The notes under the pieces: model-generated
Database searches by the model: none
Told to the model about the DNA's origin: nothing
The model's input: only the letters and a program-made list of their open reading frames with translations
Program-made: the position numbers and the translations under genes
Shown here: piece after piece, positions 36,450 to 45,745 of the stretch
How the letters are laid out: the number at the start of each line of letters is the position of its first letter
How positions within the stretch are numbered: position 1 is the stretch's first letter
Source: Sphingomonas sp. MA1305
GTDB lineage: Bacteria > Pseudomonadota > Alphaproteobacteria > Sphingomonadales > Sphingomonadaceae
DNA length: 64,000 bases
Assembly (NCBI RefSeq): GCF_016107325.1
Contig: NZ_RCVT01000002.1
Location: 990,999 to 1,054,998, forward strand
Direction: 5' to 3'

Positions 36450-37571
36450 TCAGGGGCGGAGCACGCAGCCGGCGGGCAGGCGGACCGGATTGCACCGCGC
36501 CATCACGCCGCCGGGCAGCGTCACGGCGAAGTGCAGACCCGCTGGGTCAGGCGCACCGGGATAATAATCCGTGCTCACCGCCTGCGCGCCGCTTGCCGCG
36601 GCAGCGATTGCCTTGGTGTGATCGCCCTGTCGCGCCTCGATGGTGTTGGCGTCGGTGCGGGTACGGACGATGACGCCTGCTTTCACCCAGTCGCGGATCC
36701 GTGAACCGTCGGTCACCGGATCCTGGATGATCTGGATCGCCGATTCTGGCTGATCATCGGCATACCAGCCGAACATGGCGCGCCCCTTCAGCGAGGGATG
36801 GCCGGTGCGATAGACCTCGGACACGGCAGGCCGGACGTCGAACAAGATGAACACCCGCCCCCGGGCCGCCGCCAGCGACGGCCAGCCACGGCCGCGCACC
36901 GCGTCGCGCAACGTCGGCGCGGAGCCGCGCACCTCGTCGGGGGTGATCAGCCGCCGTCCCGGCAGCGCGTTGCGGATCTCCGCATCCAGCGCATCGAGCA
37001 AGTCCGCATTGTCGAGCGGCAGCGGCGGGCTGATCTCCAGGCGCTCCGATGGCGTATCGGCGGCGTTGATCGTGATCATGATTGGCAGATGCCGCGGATG
37101 CGCACGCGACCAGGCGTCGATCTCGCTGAGGCAGCGGGCGAGCGTCACGCAGGTTGAGACATAGTCCACATCGGGAATATGGAAGACCTTGAAACCGGGG
37201 CGACGCATCGCTGCCTGATCGAAGTGGCTGTTCTGACCCGCCTCCTGGGCCAGTGCCTCGCCCTTGGGGTTGGCGTAGCGGCCGCCCGCGGGATCGGCGA
37301 AGATATCGATCTCGACCTGGCGGACGCCGAGGTCGAGCTGGCGGGCGAGCGGCAGATGGTAATAATCGAGCGCGTCGGCCAGCTTCACGTCGCGGGCGCG
37401 AAGGGCAGTCATCACCGCCGGGGGGATCGCCGCCTTGAAGCTGTTGTGCGAGCCGACGACCTGGATGTCGTTCATCCGCAAGGTGGACGGCGGCGCGGTG
37501 TCGCCGGCCAGCGCCGCAGCGGCGCTGGCGGCGGCGAGCGCCAGGGTGGGAAGCAGCAGGGCGCGCATCAT
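36450..37571 (-). CDS. PI-PLC-like phosphodiesterase, secreted
   Basis: A 373-residue secreted protein of the phosphatidylinositol-specific phospholipase C superfamily. The signal peptide is MMRALLLPTLALAAASAAAA. The X-domain motifs are DIQVVGSHNSFK (catalytic His) and VRQVEIDIFADP (metal-binding acidic residues). The ORF ends with a disulfide-suited Cys pair (MARCNPVRLPAGCVLRP). Its start overlaps the stop of the TonB receptor gene upstream by 1 base, so the two are one operon. Its substrate could be an inositol lipid, a glycerophospho-diester or a related ester; the sequence does not decide. Confidence 0.88.
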   Translation of the reverse strand: MMRALLLPTLALAAASAAAALAGDTAPPSTLRMNDIQVVGSHNSFKAAIPPAVMTALRARDVKLADALDYYHLPLARQLDLGVRQVEIDIFADPAGGRYANPKGEALAQEAGQNSHFDQAAMRRPGFKVFHIPDVDYVSTCVTLARCLSEIDAWSRAHPRHLPIMITINAADTPSERLEISPPLPLDNADLLDALDAEIRNALPGRRLITPDEVRGSAPTLRDAVRGRGWPSLAAARGRVFILFDVRPAVSEVYRTGHPSLKGRAMFGWYADDQPESAIQIIQDPVTDGSRIRDWVKAGVIVRTRTDANTIEARQGDHTKAIAAAASGAQAVSTDYYPGAPDPAGLHFAVTLPGGVMARCNPVRLPAGCVLRP

Positions 37572-40228
37572 CAGAACTCCGCGCGGGCGCCGAACAGGAT
37601 GGTGCGACCGTAGTAATTGATCTCGCCGAACCGCTTGGGATCGTCGTTGTAGGTGTAGAGTTTGGCCCCGGCGAGGTTGATCCCTTCGACGCTGAACAGC
37701 AATTTGGGGGTGACGCGCAGCGACAGGCTGCCGTCGAGCGAACCAAAGGCGTCGGTATAGGTCGGCGCCTGCGTCGTGCTGCCCGTGCCCGACAGATACT
37801 GGTCACGCCAGACATAGGAGACGCGCGCCGAAACGGGGCCGTAATCGTAGAAGCCGACGACGTTGAAGCTCTGCTTCGACAGGCCGAGCAACTGGTTGCG
37901 GATCGTCCGCGCGCCGGCGGTGTAGAGCGCGTTCACCGAGGTATGCGTGTACGACGCCTGGAAGCCGAGGCCGTCGAAGGGTTTGGGCAGGAAGGTGAAG
38001 ACCTGGTTGTACGCCGCCTCCGCGCCATAGACCTTGGCGTTGCCGCCGTTGACCTGGGTGCTGAGCAGCACGGTGCCGCGGTTGGGGATGGTGATGTTGA
38101 CGTTCTGCGCGGTGATGTAATCGTCCATCGCCTTGTAGAAGACCGCGCCGCTCAACGACCCGTGCGGGTTGAAATACCATTCCAGCGAGCCGTCGAACTG
38201 CGTCGCCAGGAACGGGTTGAGCTGCGGGTTGCCGCCGCTTGCGGTCTGTGCGTCGGTCGACACGGTGATGCGCGGCGCGCTGTCGGTGATGTTGGGGCGG
38301 GTCAGCACGCGGCTGGCGGCGAGGCGGCCGACGAGGGTGGGCGTCAGCTCGGCGCGCAGGTTGAAGCTGGGCAGCCAGTCGTTGAACGTCTTGGGATAGC
38401 TGACCGCGGTCGGCGTCGATCCGGTGGTCAGCGTGCCGCTCGCCACCTGATCGGTATGGACGTAGCGGACGCCGATATTGCCGGTGACCGGCACCGACCC
38501 GGCCTGGAACCGATAGTCGGCGCGCAGATAGGCCGCCGTGACCTTCTCCGTCGTGACGAAGGAGGAGCGGAGGTCTGCCGCGGTCAGCGGCGCGTTGGCG
38601 ATCGTCTGGTTGAACAGCGCGTTGTAATAGGTCTGCGTCACCGGCACGATGAAGCTGCGCGGCGCATTGCCCGGCACGCCCGACAGGAAATCGTCGAACG
38701 GCAGCTGTTCGTAGGCGGGCGTGCCGAGGCTGGTCAGCGGCTGCCCGTTGGCGGTGTTGACGATATAGTCGCGGCGCGCATAGTCGCGCTTGCGCCAGTG
38801 ATATTCGCCGCCGGCCGCGATCTTGCTGAGGAAGCCGTCGAAATCGTGGCCGATGTCGAGCCGGCCATAGGCATCCCAATCCTTGCTGTTCTTGGGCGCG
38901 ATGTTGAACGGATAGACGACGTAATTGGCCGGATTGGTGACGTCGACCGGCGTGGTGAAGGTCGGCAGCACCTTGTAGCCGCCCGACGCGTCATAGGTCA
39001 GCGGCGCGTTGAAGAAGGCACGACTGCGCACCGTCCCTTCTGCGTTGCTGGGGTGGTAGCTGTGCGCCGACGACCAGCTGCCATTCGCCGACACGTGCCA
39101 GGCGTCGCGATCCCAGGTCTGCTTGAGGCCGATGGTCAGCAGGTCGTGGCGGTTGAGACTATATTCGCGTGACGCCATGAAGCGGACGCGGTTGATCGTC
39201 GCGGCAACCACGGTGTTGCCCTGGATCACCGCACTGCCGGGGACGATCGCGGTGTTGGGATCGTCGGGATAGATGTCGAGGCCGAATTCGTCATAGGCGA
39301 CGTCGAGCCGCGTCGCGAGCACGTCGAGCGTCGTGCGCAGTTCGGGCGTCGGCTGCCATTCCGCCGAGACGAGGCCCGACAGCCGCTCGCGATGTTCGGT
39401 TTCGATCGTCGGGCGCGTGCGGGTCGGCGTGTACAGCCCCGACGGCAGACCGCCTGCCGCGGCCGAGGTGAATTTGTCGAGATTCCAGCCGAAGTTCAGG
39501 AAGCGATCGTTGCGGACGTCCTTGGCCCAATATTGCCCGGCGGCGAGCAGGCCGAAGGTGCCGTCCGGCGACTTCCAGCTAGTCAACAGCGTCGCATTCG
39601 GTTCGACGCGGTGCGTCTGCGTCGTGAAGGTGTAGCGTGAATTGAGCGTCGTGCGGGTGCCGACGTCGAGCGGGCGGAAGGTCTGGACATCGATGTTGCC
39701 GCCCAGCGCGCCCTCATTCATGTCGGCGGTGGGCGTCTTCACCACGTCGATGCGCGAGACGAATTCGGCCGGCAGCATTTCGAAGCGGAACTGGCGGCCG
39801 TTGGCGCCGCCATTCTCGATCAGGTCGTTGAGCGCGACGGTGCGGCCATTGACCAGCGTGTTCTGGAACTGCGGACCGAGGCCGCGGACGCTGACGTACA
39901 GCCCTTCGCCGCGGGGGCGGGTGATGGCAACGCCCGGCACGACCTGCAGCGCCTCGGCGACGTTCTGCGCCGGGAATTTGCCGATGTCGGTGGAGGCGAT
40001 CGAATCGACGCCATAAGCGGCGCGACGCTTGACCTCGGTCGCCTCGGCGAGGCTGCGCGCATAGGAGCCGGTGACGACGATGTCGCCGTCGGCGTCGTTA
40101 GCCGCGCTCTGTGCCGTGTCGTCCGCAGCGGCCACTGGCCGCTCCTGCGCCTGGGCCTGAGATGCGGCGAACACAGCCGCGAGCGTGAACGGCAGCGTGG
40201 CGCCGAGCCGGCGCGAAATCCTGGTCAT
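37571..40228 (-). CDS. TonB-dependent receptor (Xanthomonas/Caulobacter type) next to PI-PLC-like gene
   Basis: An 885-residue receptor with a signal peptide (ending FAASQAQAQ). The plug has DIVVTGSYARSL, FPAQNVAEALQVVPGVAI, SVRGLGPQFQNTLVNGRT and RIDVVKTPTADMNEGALGG, typical of the TonB-Xanth-Caul family that imports large or plant-derived molecules. The barrel ends in Phe (TILFGARAEF). There is no N-terminal STN signalling domain. It is co-transcribed with the PI-PLC-like gene, so its ligand is perhaps a product or substrate of that enzyme. Confidence 0.92.
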   Translation of the reverse strand: MTRISRRLGATLPFTLAAVFAASQAQAQERPVAAADDTAQSAANDADGDIVVTGSYARSLAEATEVKRRAAYGVDSIASTDIGKFPAQNVAEALQVVPGVAITRPRGEGLYVSVRGLGPQFQNTLVNGRTVALNDLIENGGANGRQFRFEMLPAEFVSRIDVVKTPTADMNEGALGGNIDVQTFRPLDVGTRTTLNSRYTFTTQTHRVEPNATLLTSWKSPDGTFGLLAAGQYWAKDVRNDRFLNFGWNLDKFTSAAAGGLPSGLYTPTRTRPTIETEHRERLSGLVSAEWQPTPELRTTLDVLATRLDVAYDEFGLDIYPDDPNTAIVPGSAVIQGNTVVAATINRVRFMASREYSLNRHDLLTIGLKQTWDRDAWHVSANGSWSSAHSYHPSNAEGTVRSRAFFNAPLTYDASGGYKVLPTFTTPVDVTNPANYVVYPFNIAPKNSKDWDAYGRLDIGHDFDGFLSKIAAGGEYHWRKRDYARRDYIVNTANGQPLTSLGTPAYEQLPFDDFLSGVPGNAPRSFIVPVTQTYYNALFNQTIANAPLTAADLRSSFVTTEKVTAAYLRADYRFQAGSVPVTGNIGVRYVHTDQVASGTLTTGSTPTAVSYPKTFNDWLPSFNLRAELTPTLVGRLAASRVLTRPNITDSAPRITVSTDAQTASGGNPQLNPFLATQFDGSLEWYFNPHGSLSGAVFYKAMDDYITAQNVNITIPNRGTVLLSTQVNGGNAKVYGAEAAYNQVFTFLPKPFDGLGFQASYTHTSVNALYTAGARTIRNQLLGLSKQSFNVVGFYDYGPVSARVSYVWRDQYLSGTGSTTQAPTYTDAFGSLDGSLSLRVTPKLLFSVEGINLAGAKLYTYNDDPKRFGEINYYGRTILFGARAEF

Positions 40229-40301
40229 GATCGTTCTCCCCCCGGCGTTTCGCCGTTGGGCCGCGCGCTAGAGACGCTTTGTTACGGACCAAAGTAGAAC
40301 C

Positions 40302-40320
40302 AATGACAATTCGCTGACGT
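40302..40320 (-). promoter_or_regulatory. Possible PHO box-like direct repeat
   Basis: On the minus strand, two GTCA cores lie exactly 11 bases apart (ACGTCAGCGAATTGTCATTG), the spacing of PhoB sites. Beyond the cores the match to the consensus is weak. The site is 74-92 bases upstream of the TonB receptor start, a plausible position. Confidence 0.3.
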
Positions 40321-40331
40321 GGGTCGCGATC

Positions 40332-41351
40332 TCAATCGCTTGTCCGGGAAAGGCGATAGAAGTTGGCGATCAGGGCTGCCGTGGCGGCGGCGCCGGCAAG
40401 GGCGAGGCCGATGCCGATGGAAGCGCCGGCGCGACGGCCTGGGGGTGGTTCGACGGCATCGGCCAGCATCGCCGGGTCTTCGGTAAACAGCCGGGCGAGG
40501 TGGCGCGCGACCGCCGCCGGATTTTCCCGCGGCGCAAAATGGCCGACGCCCGACAATAGGACCATCGCGAAGGGCCCGGCAAATTTGCCGGGCACCGTCT
40601 TCGTCGCGGACGGCGGATTGACCCCGTCGACCTCACCCTGAACATAGAGCGTCGGGACGGAGAGGGTGCGGGTGTCCTCGACCTTGTCGGCCAGCCAACG
40701 GCTTGCCGGATCGGGATCCGCCTCGTCCCAGCGCGCGCGATAGCTGTGGATCGTCACCGCCGGCCAATCGGGATTGTCGAAGGCGCGGGCAACGCGCTCG
40801 AACGTCGCTTCGTCGAACCAGCCCTTGGGCGACCAGTTGACCCAATGGAGATGGGCGAAGCCACGGCGGTCGTCGCGCACCGCCTGCGCGCCGCGCTCGG
40901 TCGCCATGAACCAGTGATACCATTGCCGCTGCGCCTGTTCGAACGGCGGCGTCGGCATGCCGCCGAGGCGGGGCGGCGTGCTGAGCATGGCCAGCCGCGT
41001 CACCCGTTCCGGCCAGCCGACGGCGAGCGCTTCTGCGGCATTGGCGCCCCAATCGTGCCCGGCGACCATGAAACGGTCGATGCCGAGGTGATCGAGCAAG
41101 GCGATCGCGTCGATGGCAAGGATCGCGCTGTCGCCGGTGCGCGGCGTCTCCTCGGCGAGGAAGCGCGTCGCGCCAAAGCCCCGCAGCGTCGGCACGATGA
41201 CGCGCGGACCGGCCTCGACCAGCGGCGGCACCACTTCGTTCCAGGCGGAGGCATCGTCGGGCCAACCGTGCAGCAGCAGCACGACCGGCGCTTCCGGCGC
41301 TCCTTCGTCGCGATAGGCGATCTCGAGCCCACCGATGGTCACTGTCGGCAC
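40332..41351 (-). CDS. Alpha/beta hydrolase with C-terminal membrane anchor
   Basis: A 339-residue hydrolase. The oxyanion segment is LLHGWPDDASAWNEV, the nucleophile elbow is AGHDWGANAAEAL (Asp nucleophile, as in epoxide hydrolases and haloalkane dehalogenases), and the catalytic His is in SGVGHFAPRENP. The last 45 residues are unusual: a hydrophobic segment (GASIGIGLALAGAAATAALI) followed by a short basic tail, suggesting anchoring to the inner membrane. It has no signal peptide. It follows the pectinesterase gene by 75 bases on the same strand. Confidence 0.85.
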   Translation of the reverse strand: MPTVTIGGLEIAYRDEGAPEAPVVLLLHGWPDDASAWNEVVPPLVEAGPRVIVPTLRGFGATRFLAEETPRTGDSAILAIDAIALLDHLGIDRFMVAGHDWGANAAEALAVGWPERVTRLAMLSTPPRLGGMPTPPFEQAQRQWYHWFMATERGAQAVRDDRRGFAHLHWVNWSPKGWFDEATFERVARAFDNPDWPAVTIHSYRARWDEADPDPASRWLADKVEDTRTLSVPTLYVQGEVDGVNPPSATKTVPGKFAGPFAMVLLSGVGHFAPRENPAAVARHLARLFTEDPAMLADAVEPPPGRRAGASIGIGLALAGAAATAALIANFYRLSRTSD

Positions 41352-41426
41352 CGTTCGTCTCCCGTGGTTCGCGTCTGCAAACCGGCGACCAGCCCGATCG
41401 TTGCCGCGGGTCAGGGGCCGTCGGGC

Positions 41427-42527
41427 TCAGCCTGAGATGGAACGCGTCGCGAGGCGCCGGATATGGCCCGCCTCCGCGGCCGACAAAGCGGGCAGGCGGC
41501 GGCCGGCATGGGCACCGGGACCGCGGCTGCCGAATTCGCCGAAGCGAGCGTCCTCGGGCTGGAGCATATGGCGGGGGTTGCCGCTGCGATCGGTGTACCA
41601 CATCTCGGTCCAGCCGGCCGGCGCGATATGCGCGTCGAGCCAGCAATCGAGGAAGGCCGCCATCCCCGCCGCATCGGGATTGCCATATTGGCCGTCGGCG
41701 AACTTCTTCGACGGCCGCCACGGGCGCGCCAGGAAGACGCTGCCGTCGGCGACGCCCGGGTCGCGGGTCAGCCGGCAGTGATCGAAGACGAGACCGATCG
41801 GCTGCGCGCGCAAGGTGCTGGGCGCGGCGATATAGCCCCGTACCTGTTGGGGATCGGGACGCAGCCGCGAGCGGATCTCGCATCGGTCGAACAGCGCCGA
41901 TCCCGCGCCGAAGATGAAGTCGTAGCTGCCGCTGACCAGGCAGCCGTTGAGCGTGACGCGGCCGGCGTCGGGGAAGAAGGTGTCCTGGTGGCTGTGGATG
42001 TCGACCGCGTCGAGCCGCGCCGCGTCGCTCCCTTCGGCGAGGCGCAGCGCCACCGCCTGCGGCCCGGCCGGATCGTCGGACAGCAGCCGCGCGCCGGTCT
42101 TGCGCATCTCGGCGATGCCGTCGAAATCATTGGCGATCGTGAGGTTGCGGGCGGTGAAACCGGCGGCCGTGACGGTCAGCGTCGCGGTGCGATAGGTGCC
42201 GTAATGCTTGCCGTCCGGCGCGATCATCCCCGATGCGGCGGTGAAGGCGATCCGGGTGCGCTGCCGATCCTCGCCGACCAGCGCGACGCCGGGCACGTCG
42301 ACGACATGCTGGCCCAGCCAGTCGCCGCGGGCGAGCCAGAGGCGATAGCCGCCGGTCCGCGGCGCCGCGGCGAGCGCCGTACCGAGATCGGCGAAGCGGC
42401 GCCCGGCGGGCACGTCGCGTCGCGCCGCCGGGGCGATCACCGCATCGTAGCGCGCCGCGGCCGCCGCCGCCCTGCCGAGCAGCCCCGTCGCGATGCCGCC
42501 GATGATCCACTGCCGGCGATCGATCAT
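41427..42527 (-). CDS. Pectin methylesterase (CE8)
   Basis: A 366-residue secreted enzyme that removes methyl esters from pectin. It begins MIDRRQWIIGGIATGLLGRA, a Tat-like signal with paired Arg, and starts at 42527. The CE8 active-site residues are visible in HSHQDTFFPDAG, GSYDFIFGAGSALFD (Asp nucleophile) and FLARPWRPSKK. It lies 62 bases after the STN-type TonB receptor, which is governed by an ECF sigma factor and FecR gene pair. That arrangement points to regulated use of pectin fragments. No polygalacturonase or lyase is in the window. Confidence 0.93.
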   Translation of the reverse strand: MIDRRQWIIGGIATGLLGRAAAAAARYDAVIAPAARRDVPAGRRFADLGTALAAAPRTGGYRLWLARGDWLGQHVVDVPGVALVGEDRQRTRIAFTAASGMIAPDGKHYGTYRTATLTVTAAGFTARNLTIANDFDGIAEMRKTGARLLSDDPAGPQAVALRLAEGSDAARLDAVDIHSHQDTFFPDAGRVTLNGCLVSGSYDFIFGAGSALFDRCEIRSRLRPDPQQVRGYIAAPSTLRAQPIGLVFDHCRLTRDPGVADGSVFLARPWRPSKKFADGQYGNPDAAGMAAFLDCWLDAHIAPAGWTEMWYTDRSGNPRHMLQPEDARFGEFGSRGPGAHAGRRLPALSAAEAGHIRRLATRSISG

Positions 42528-42551
42528 GTCCGTGTCCTCGTTGCACAAAGA

Positions 42552-42582
42552 GGCGCGGCCCTGGGGAAAGAGGGGCCGCGCC
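42552..42582 (-). promoter_or_regulatory. Intercistronic hairpin before the pectinesterase gene
   Basis: Ten-base arms GGCGCGGCCC and GGGCCGCGCC pair perfectly between the receptor stop and the pectinesterase ATG. There is no T tract, so it may be an RNA processing or mRNA-stabilising site that sets different levels for receptor and enzyme. Confidence 0.5.
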
Positions 42583-42589
42583 GAGCCGG

Positions 42590-45500
42590 TCAGAAGGCGT
42601 AGCGCACGCCCAGATAGAATTGCCGCCCGGTATGGCTGTTGACCAGGATGCTGTCGCGGTTGGTATCGGTGAACTGCTGATTGAACTGATCGGTGAGGTT
42701 CAGCCCCTCCAGCGTCAGCTTGATGTGGCTGTTGAACGCATAGGAGATCGAGGTGTCGAAGGTCAGCGTCGAGCGCACGCCGTCGGCGTTGTTGAAGCTC
42801 GTTCCGCTCGGCACCGCGGTCAGATAATTGTCGCGGTAGGCGGCGGAGACGCGGGCGCTGAACTTCTTGTCCTCATAATAGAGCGTCGCGTTGAACGCAT
42901 TCTTCGACAGGCCGGTGAGGTCCGCCTCGGTGAAGCCGGTCGCCGACAGCGTCGAGAAATAGCGGATCTTGGAATCGACGAACGTGTAGTTGAGCAGCGT
43001 GCCGAAATTGGCGAGCGCCCCGGGCAGGAAGCTGAACGGCTGCTGATAGTTGATCTCCAGCCCCTTGAGCGGTCCGCCCGGCGTGTTGACCGGCTGGCTG
43101 AAGGTGAACTGGTCGTTGGCCGACACGCCGAGCCCGTCGAGCAGCGACGTCGGCAGGCCCGAGGCGCTGAACGGCTGGGTGATCCGTGCGGTCTGGATGA
43201 ACGACTTGATGTCCTTGTAGAACAGGCCGACGCCCAGAAAGGCGCGCGGCGCGAAATACCATTCGGCGGACAGGTCGAGCGTATTGGCGCGGATCGGTTC
43301 GAGCTGCGGGTTGCCCGAACTGACGGAGAAGACGCCGACGGTGCTGAGGCTGCCGCCCGGCGTCACCGAGCCGAGGTTGGGCCGCGTCATCACCTTGGCC
43401 GCGGCAAGGCGGACGAGGAAATCGGGCGTCACCTCTGCGGTCAGGTTCAGCGCCGGCAGCCAGTCGTCGTAGGAGCGCGTCACGCTGACCTGCTGCGCCG
43501 CGCCGGCGACGAGCTGATAGCCGCGCGAGGTCTGCTGCGTATGGACGTAGCGGACGCCGATGTCGCCGCGGATCGGGATGCCGACGTCCGCCTTGAAGTC
43601 GGCCTGAACGTAGCCGGCGGAGTCGATTTCCTGCACGCCGCGGATGTTGCCGCGCGCATTGGCGTTGCTCGCGCCGCTCAGCGCGAACAGGCCGGTGTTG
43701 CTGTAGATGTCGAACAGCTTGGCGAAGGCGTCGATATTGGGCGTGATCCACGACGAGACGTTGCCCGAGGGACCGCCGAGATTGCGGCCGAAGCCGGTGA
43801 GCAAGGTCGTCAGCGAGGCGAGGCTGGTGCCCGCGGGCAGTTGCGGCACGACACCCTCGTTGACCCGGGCGAGCGCGTCGGAGGTGAAGCGATAGCGTTT
43901 GACGTTGCCGCCGACCTTCAGCGTCAGCCCGTCGTTGAGCGTGTAGGCGAGGTTCGCCTGCGTGGTCAGGATGGTGTTGTCGACCGAATTGGGCCGCAGC
44001 CGGATCTCGGACCGCGGGATGCCGAAGCCGAAGCTCGCCGGATCGTTGACGTCGAAGCCGTAGTTGATCAGCGGCAGGTTGCGGTCCGGCCGGTAATCGT
44101 AGCTATAGCCGTCGGTGTTCTCGCGGTTGATGATCACCGTGGTCTGCACCGGATTGTCGAAGAACGAGCGCGAATAGCCGATCAGTGCGGTCAGCTTCAG
44201 CGCCTCGCCGAACTTCTGTTCGCCGGTCAGCGTATATTGGGTATATTCGGTGCTCAGCTCGTCGCGGCGGGTCTCGCTCTGGATGTCGACGTCGTTGAAC
44301 ACGCCATAGACCATGTCGCCCTTGCCGTTGATCTCGCCGTTGAGGGCGATCGCCTCGGGGCGGCCGCCCTGCGACAGCGGGCGGGCGAAGGAGAGATTCT
44401 CCAGCCAGTTCTCGGTGCGGGTCGCGGAGAATTTCGAATAGAGGACGTCGGCGCTGACCAGGGTGTCGCTGGTCGGCTGCCATTGCAGCGAGCCGGTGAT
44501 GCCCAGTCGCTCCTGATCGTGGGTCAGCCGGCCGTAGCGCGGGAAGCGCGGGCTGTAGGTGGTCACCGCATTGGCCGCGGCATAGGGCGAGGCGGGATTG
44601 TAGCCGCCGACGTTGGTGCCGTCGAGCCAGCCGCCCGAGCCATGCCCTTCCTCGAAGATCCGCCGCTTGGTGTAGGAGGCGGAGACGAGCGCGCCGAGCG
44701 TGCCGCCGGCGAAGGTGTCGCTGATCACCGCGCTGAGCTTCGGGTCGACCTTTTGCGACAGGTCGTTGTAGCCGGCCTGGGCCGAGGCGACGAAGGTGAA
44801 TTTGTTATAGTCGAACGGCCGCGCCGTGGTCAGGTCGACCGTCGCGCCGAGCGATCCCTCCTCCGTCTCCGCCGAGGCGGTCTTGCGTACCGCGATCGAG
44901 TTGAACAGCTCGGAGGCGAAGACGTTGAAGTCGAACGCCCGGTTGCGGTTGTTGCCGCCGGAGCTGTCGGTGCCGCCGGCGGTGCTCTGCCCCTCGACGC
45001 CGTTGACGCGGACGCGGGTAAATTGCGGGCCGAGGCCGCGTACGGTGATCTGGCGTCCTTCGCCCGCATCGCGCGCGATCGACACGCCCGGCACGCGCTG
45101 GATCGATTCCGCCAGATTGTTGTCGGGGAAGTCGGCGATGTCCTCCGCCTTGATGACGTCGACGATGCCGTTCGACTCGCGCTTCTCGTTAAGCGCGCGG
45201 CCCAGGCTGCTGCGGAAGCCGCGGACGACGACGTCGCCCTCGCCGTCGGGCTGCGTACCGGCAGCCTGGGGCGCGACGTCGGTCGGGTTGTTCTGCGGCG
45301 GGATGGCGCCGCCCTGCTGGTCCTGCGCCACCGCCGGGCTGGTCTGCGCGACCCGTTGCAGCACCGGCGGCGGTACCAGCTGCGCGACCTGACGGCGCTT
45401 GAGGACAATGGAGCGGCCCACGGTAACCGGTGTCAAATCGGTGCCCGATAACAGCTGCCGGAGTGCCGTATCGACCTCCATCGACCCCTCGATCCGGTTG

Positions 45501-45694
45501 ACGGTCAGGCCCTGCGTCACCGCGGCGGGGGCGAGGATCTGGATGCCGGCCTGATGCGCGAACAGCGGAATGCCGGTGCGCGCGGTCTGCGCCGGAATGT
45601 CGAAGCGGCGGACCTGCGCCTCGGCCGCCGACGGCAGCGCCGCGACGCAGGCGAAAGCGGTGGTCCCCAGACAGAATGCGCGCATGTCGATCAT
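42590..45694 (-). CDS. TonB-dependent receptor with STN signalling domain
   Basis: A 1034-residue receptor. After the signal peptide an STN domain (about residues 28-110: FDIPAQTARTGIPLFAHQ) precedes a Pro/Gln-rich linker and the plug (VVVRGFRSSLGRALNEKRES, VPGVSIARDAGEGRQITVRG, and RKTASAETEEGSLGATVDL). It ends in Phe (FYLGVRYAF). STN domains pass a ligand signal to a FecR-type regulator. GAGGGGACG before the ATG at 45694 is a good ribosome site. FecR and sigma factor genes lie directly upstream, and pectinesterase downstream, so pectin-derived oligosaccharides are the likely ligand. Confidence 0.94.
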   Translation of the reverse strand: MIDMRAFCLGTTAFACVAALPSAAEAQVRRFDIPAQTARTGIPLFAHQAGIQILAPAAVTQGLTVNRIEGSMEVDTALRQLLSGTDLTPVTVGRSIVLKRRQVAQLVPPPVLQRVAQTSPAVAQDQQGGAIPPQNNPTDVAPQAAGTQPDGEGDVVVRGFRSSLGRALNEKRESNGIVDVIKAEDIADFPDNNLAESIQRVPGVSIARDAGEGRQITVRGLGPQFTRVRVNGVEGQSTAGGTDSSGGNNRNRAFDFNVFASELFNSIAVRKTASAETEEGSLGATVDLTTARPFDYNKFTFVASAQAGYNDLSQKVDPKLSAVISDTFAGGTLGALVSASYTKRRIFEEGHGSGGWLDGTNVGGYNPASPYAAANAVTTYSPRFPRYGRLTHDQERLGITGSLQWQPTSDTLVSADVLYSKFSATRTENWLENLSFARPLSQGGRPEAIALNGEINGKGDMVYGVFNDVDIQSETRRDELSTEYTQYTLTGEQKFGEALKLTALIGYSRSFFDNPVQTTVIINRENTDGYSYDYRPDRNLPLINYGFDVNDPASFGFGIPRSEIRLRPNSVDNTILTTQANLAYTLNDGLTLKVGGNVKRYRFTSDALARVNEGVVPQLPAGTSLASLTTLLTGFGRNLGGPSGNVSSWITPNIDAFAKLFDIYSNTGLFALSGASNANARGNIRGVQEIDSAGYVQADFKADVGIPIRGDIGVRYVHTQQTSRGYQLVAGAAQQVSVTRSYDDWLPALNLTAEVTPDFLVRLAAAKVMTRPNLGSVTPGGSLSTVGVFSVSSGNPQLEPIRANTLDLSAEWYFAPRAFLGVGLFYKDIKSFIQTARITQPFSASGLPTSLLDGLGVSANDQFTFSQPVNTPGGPLKGLEINYQQPFSFLPGALANFGTLLNYTFVDSKIRYFSTLSATGFTEADLTGLSKNAFNATLYYEDKKFSARVSAAYRDNYLTAVPSGTSFNNADGVRSTLTFDTSISYAFNSHIKLTLEGLNLTDQFNQQFTDTNRDSILVNSHTGRQFYLGVRYAF

Positions 45695-45745
45695 CGTCCC
45701 CTCCTGTGCGGCGCCCTGTTGTCGGTGCGCTCACCAGGTAAGAGC

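Noticed and set aside
42620..45451. A 943-codon open frame on the plus strand opposite the STN-type receptor
   Set aside because: Long antisense frames are usual opposite GC-rich genes. The translation is Arg/Ala/Val-rich with no recognisable motif.
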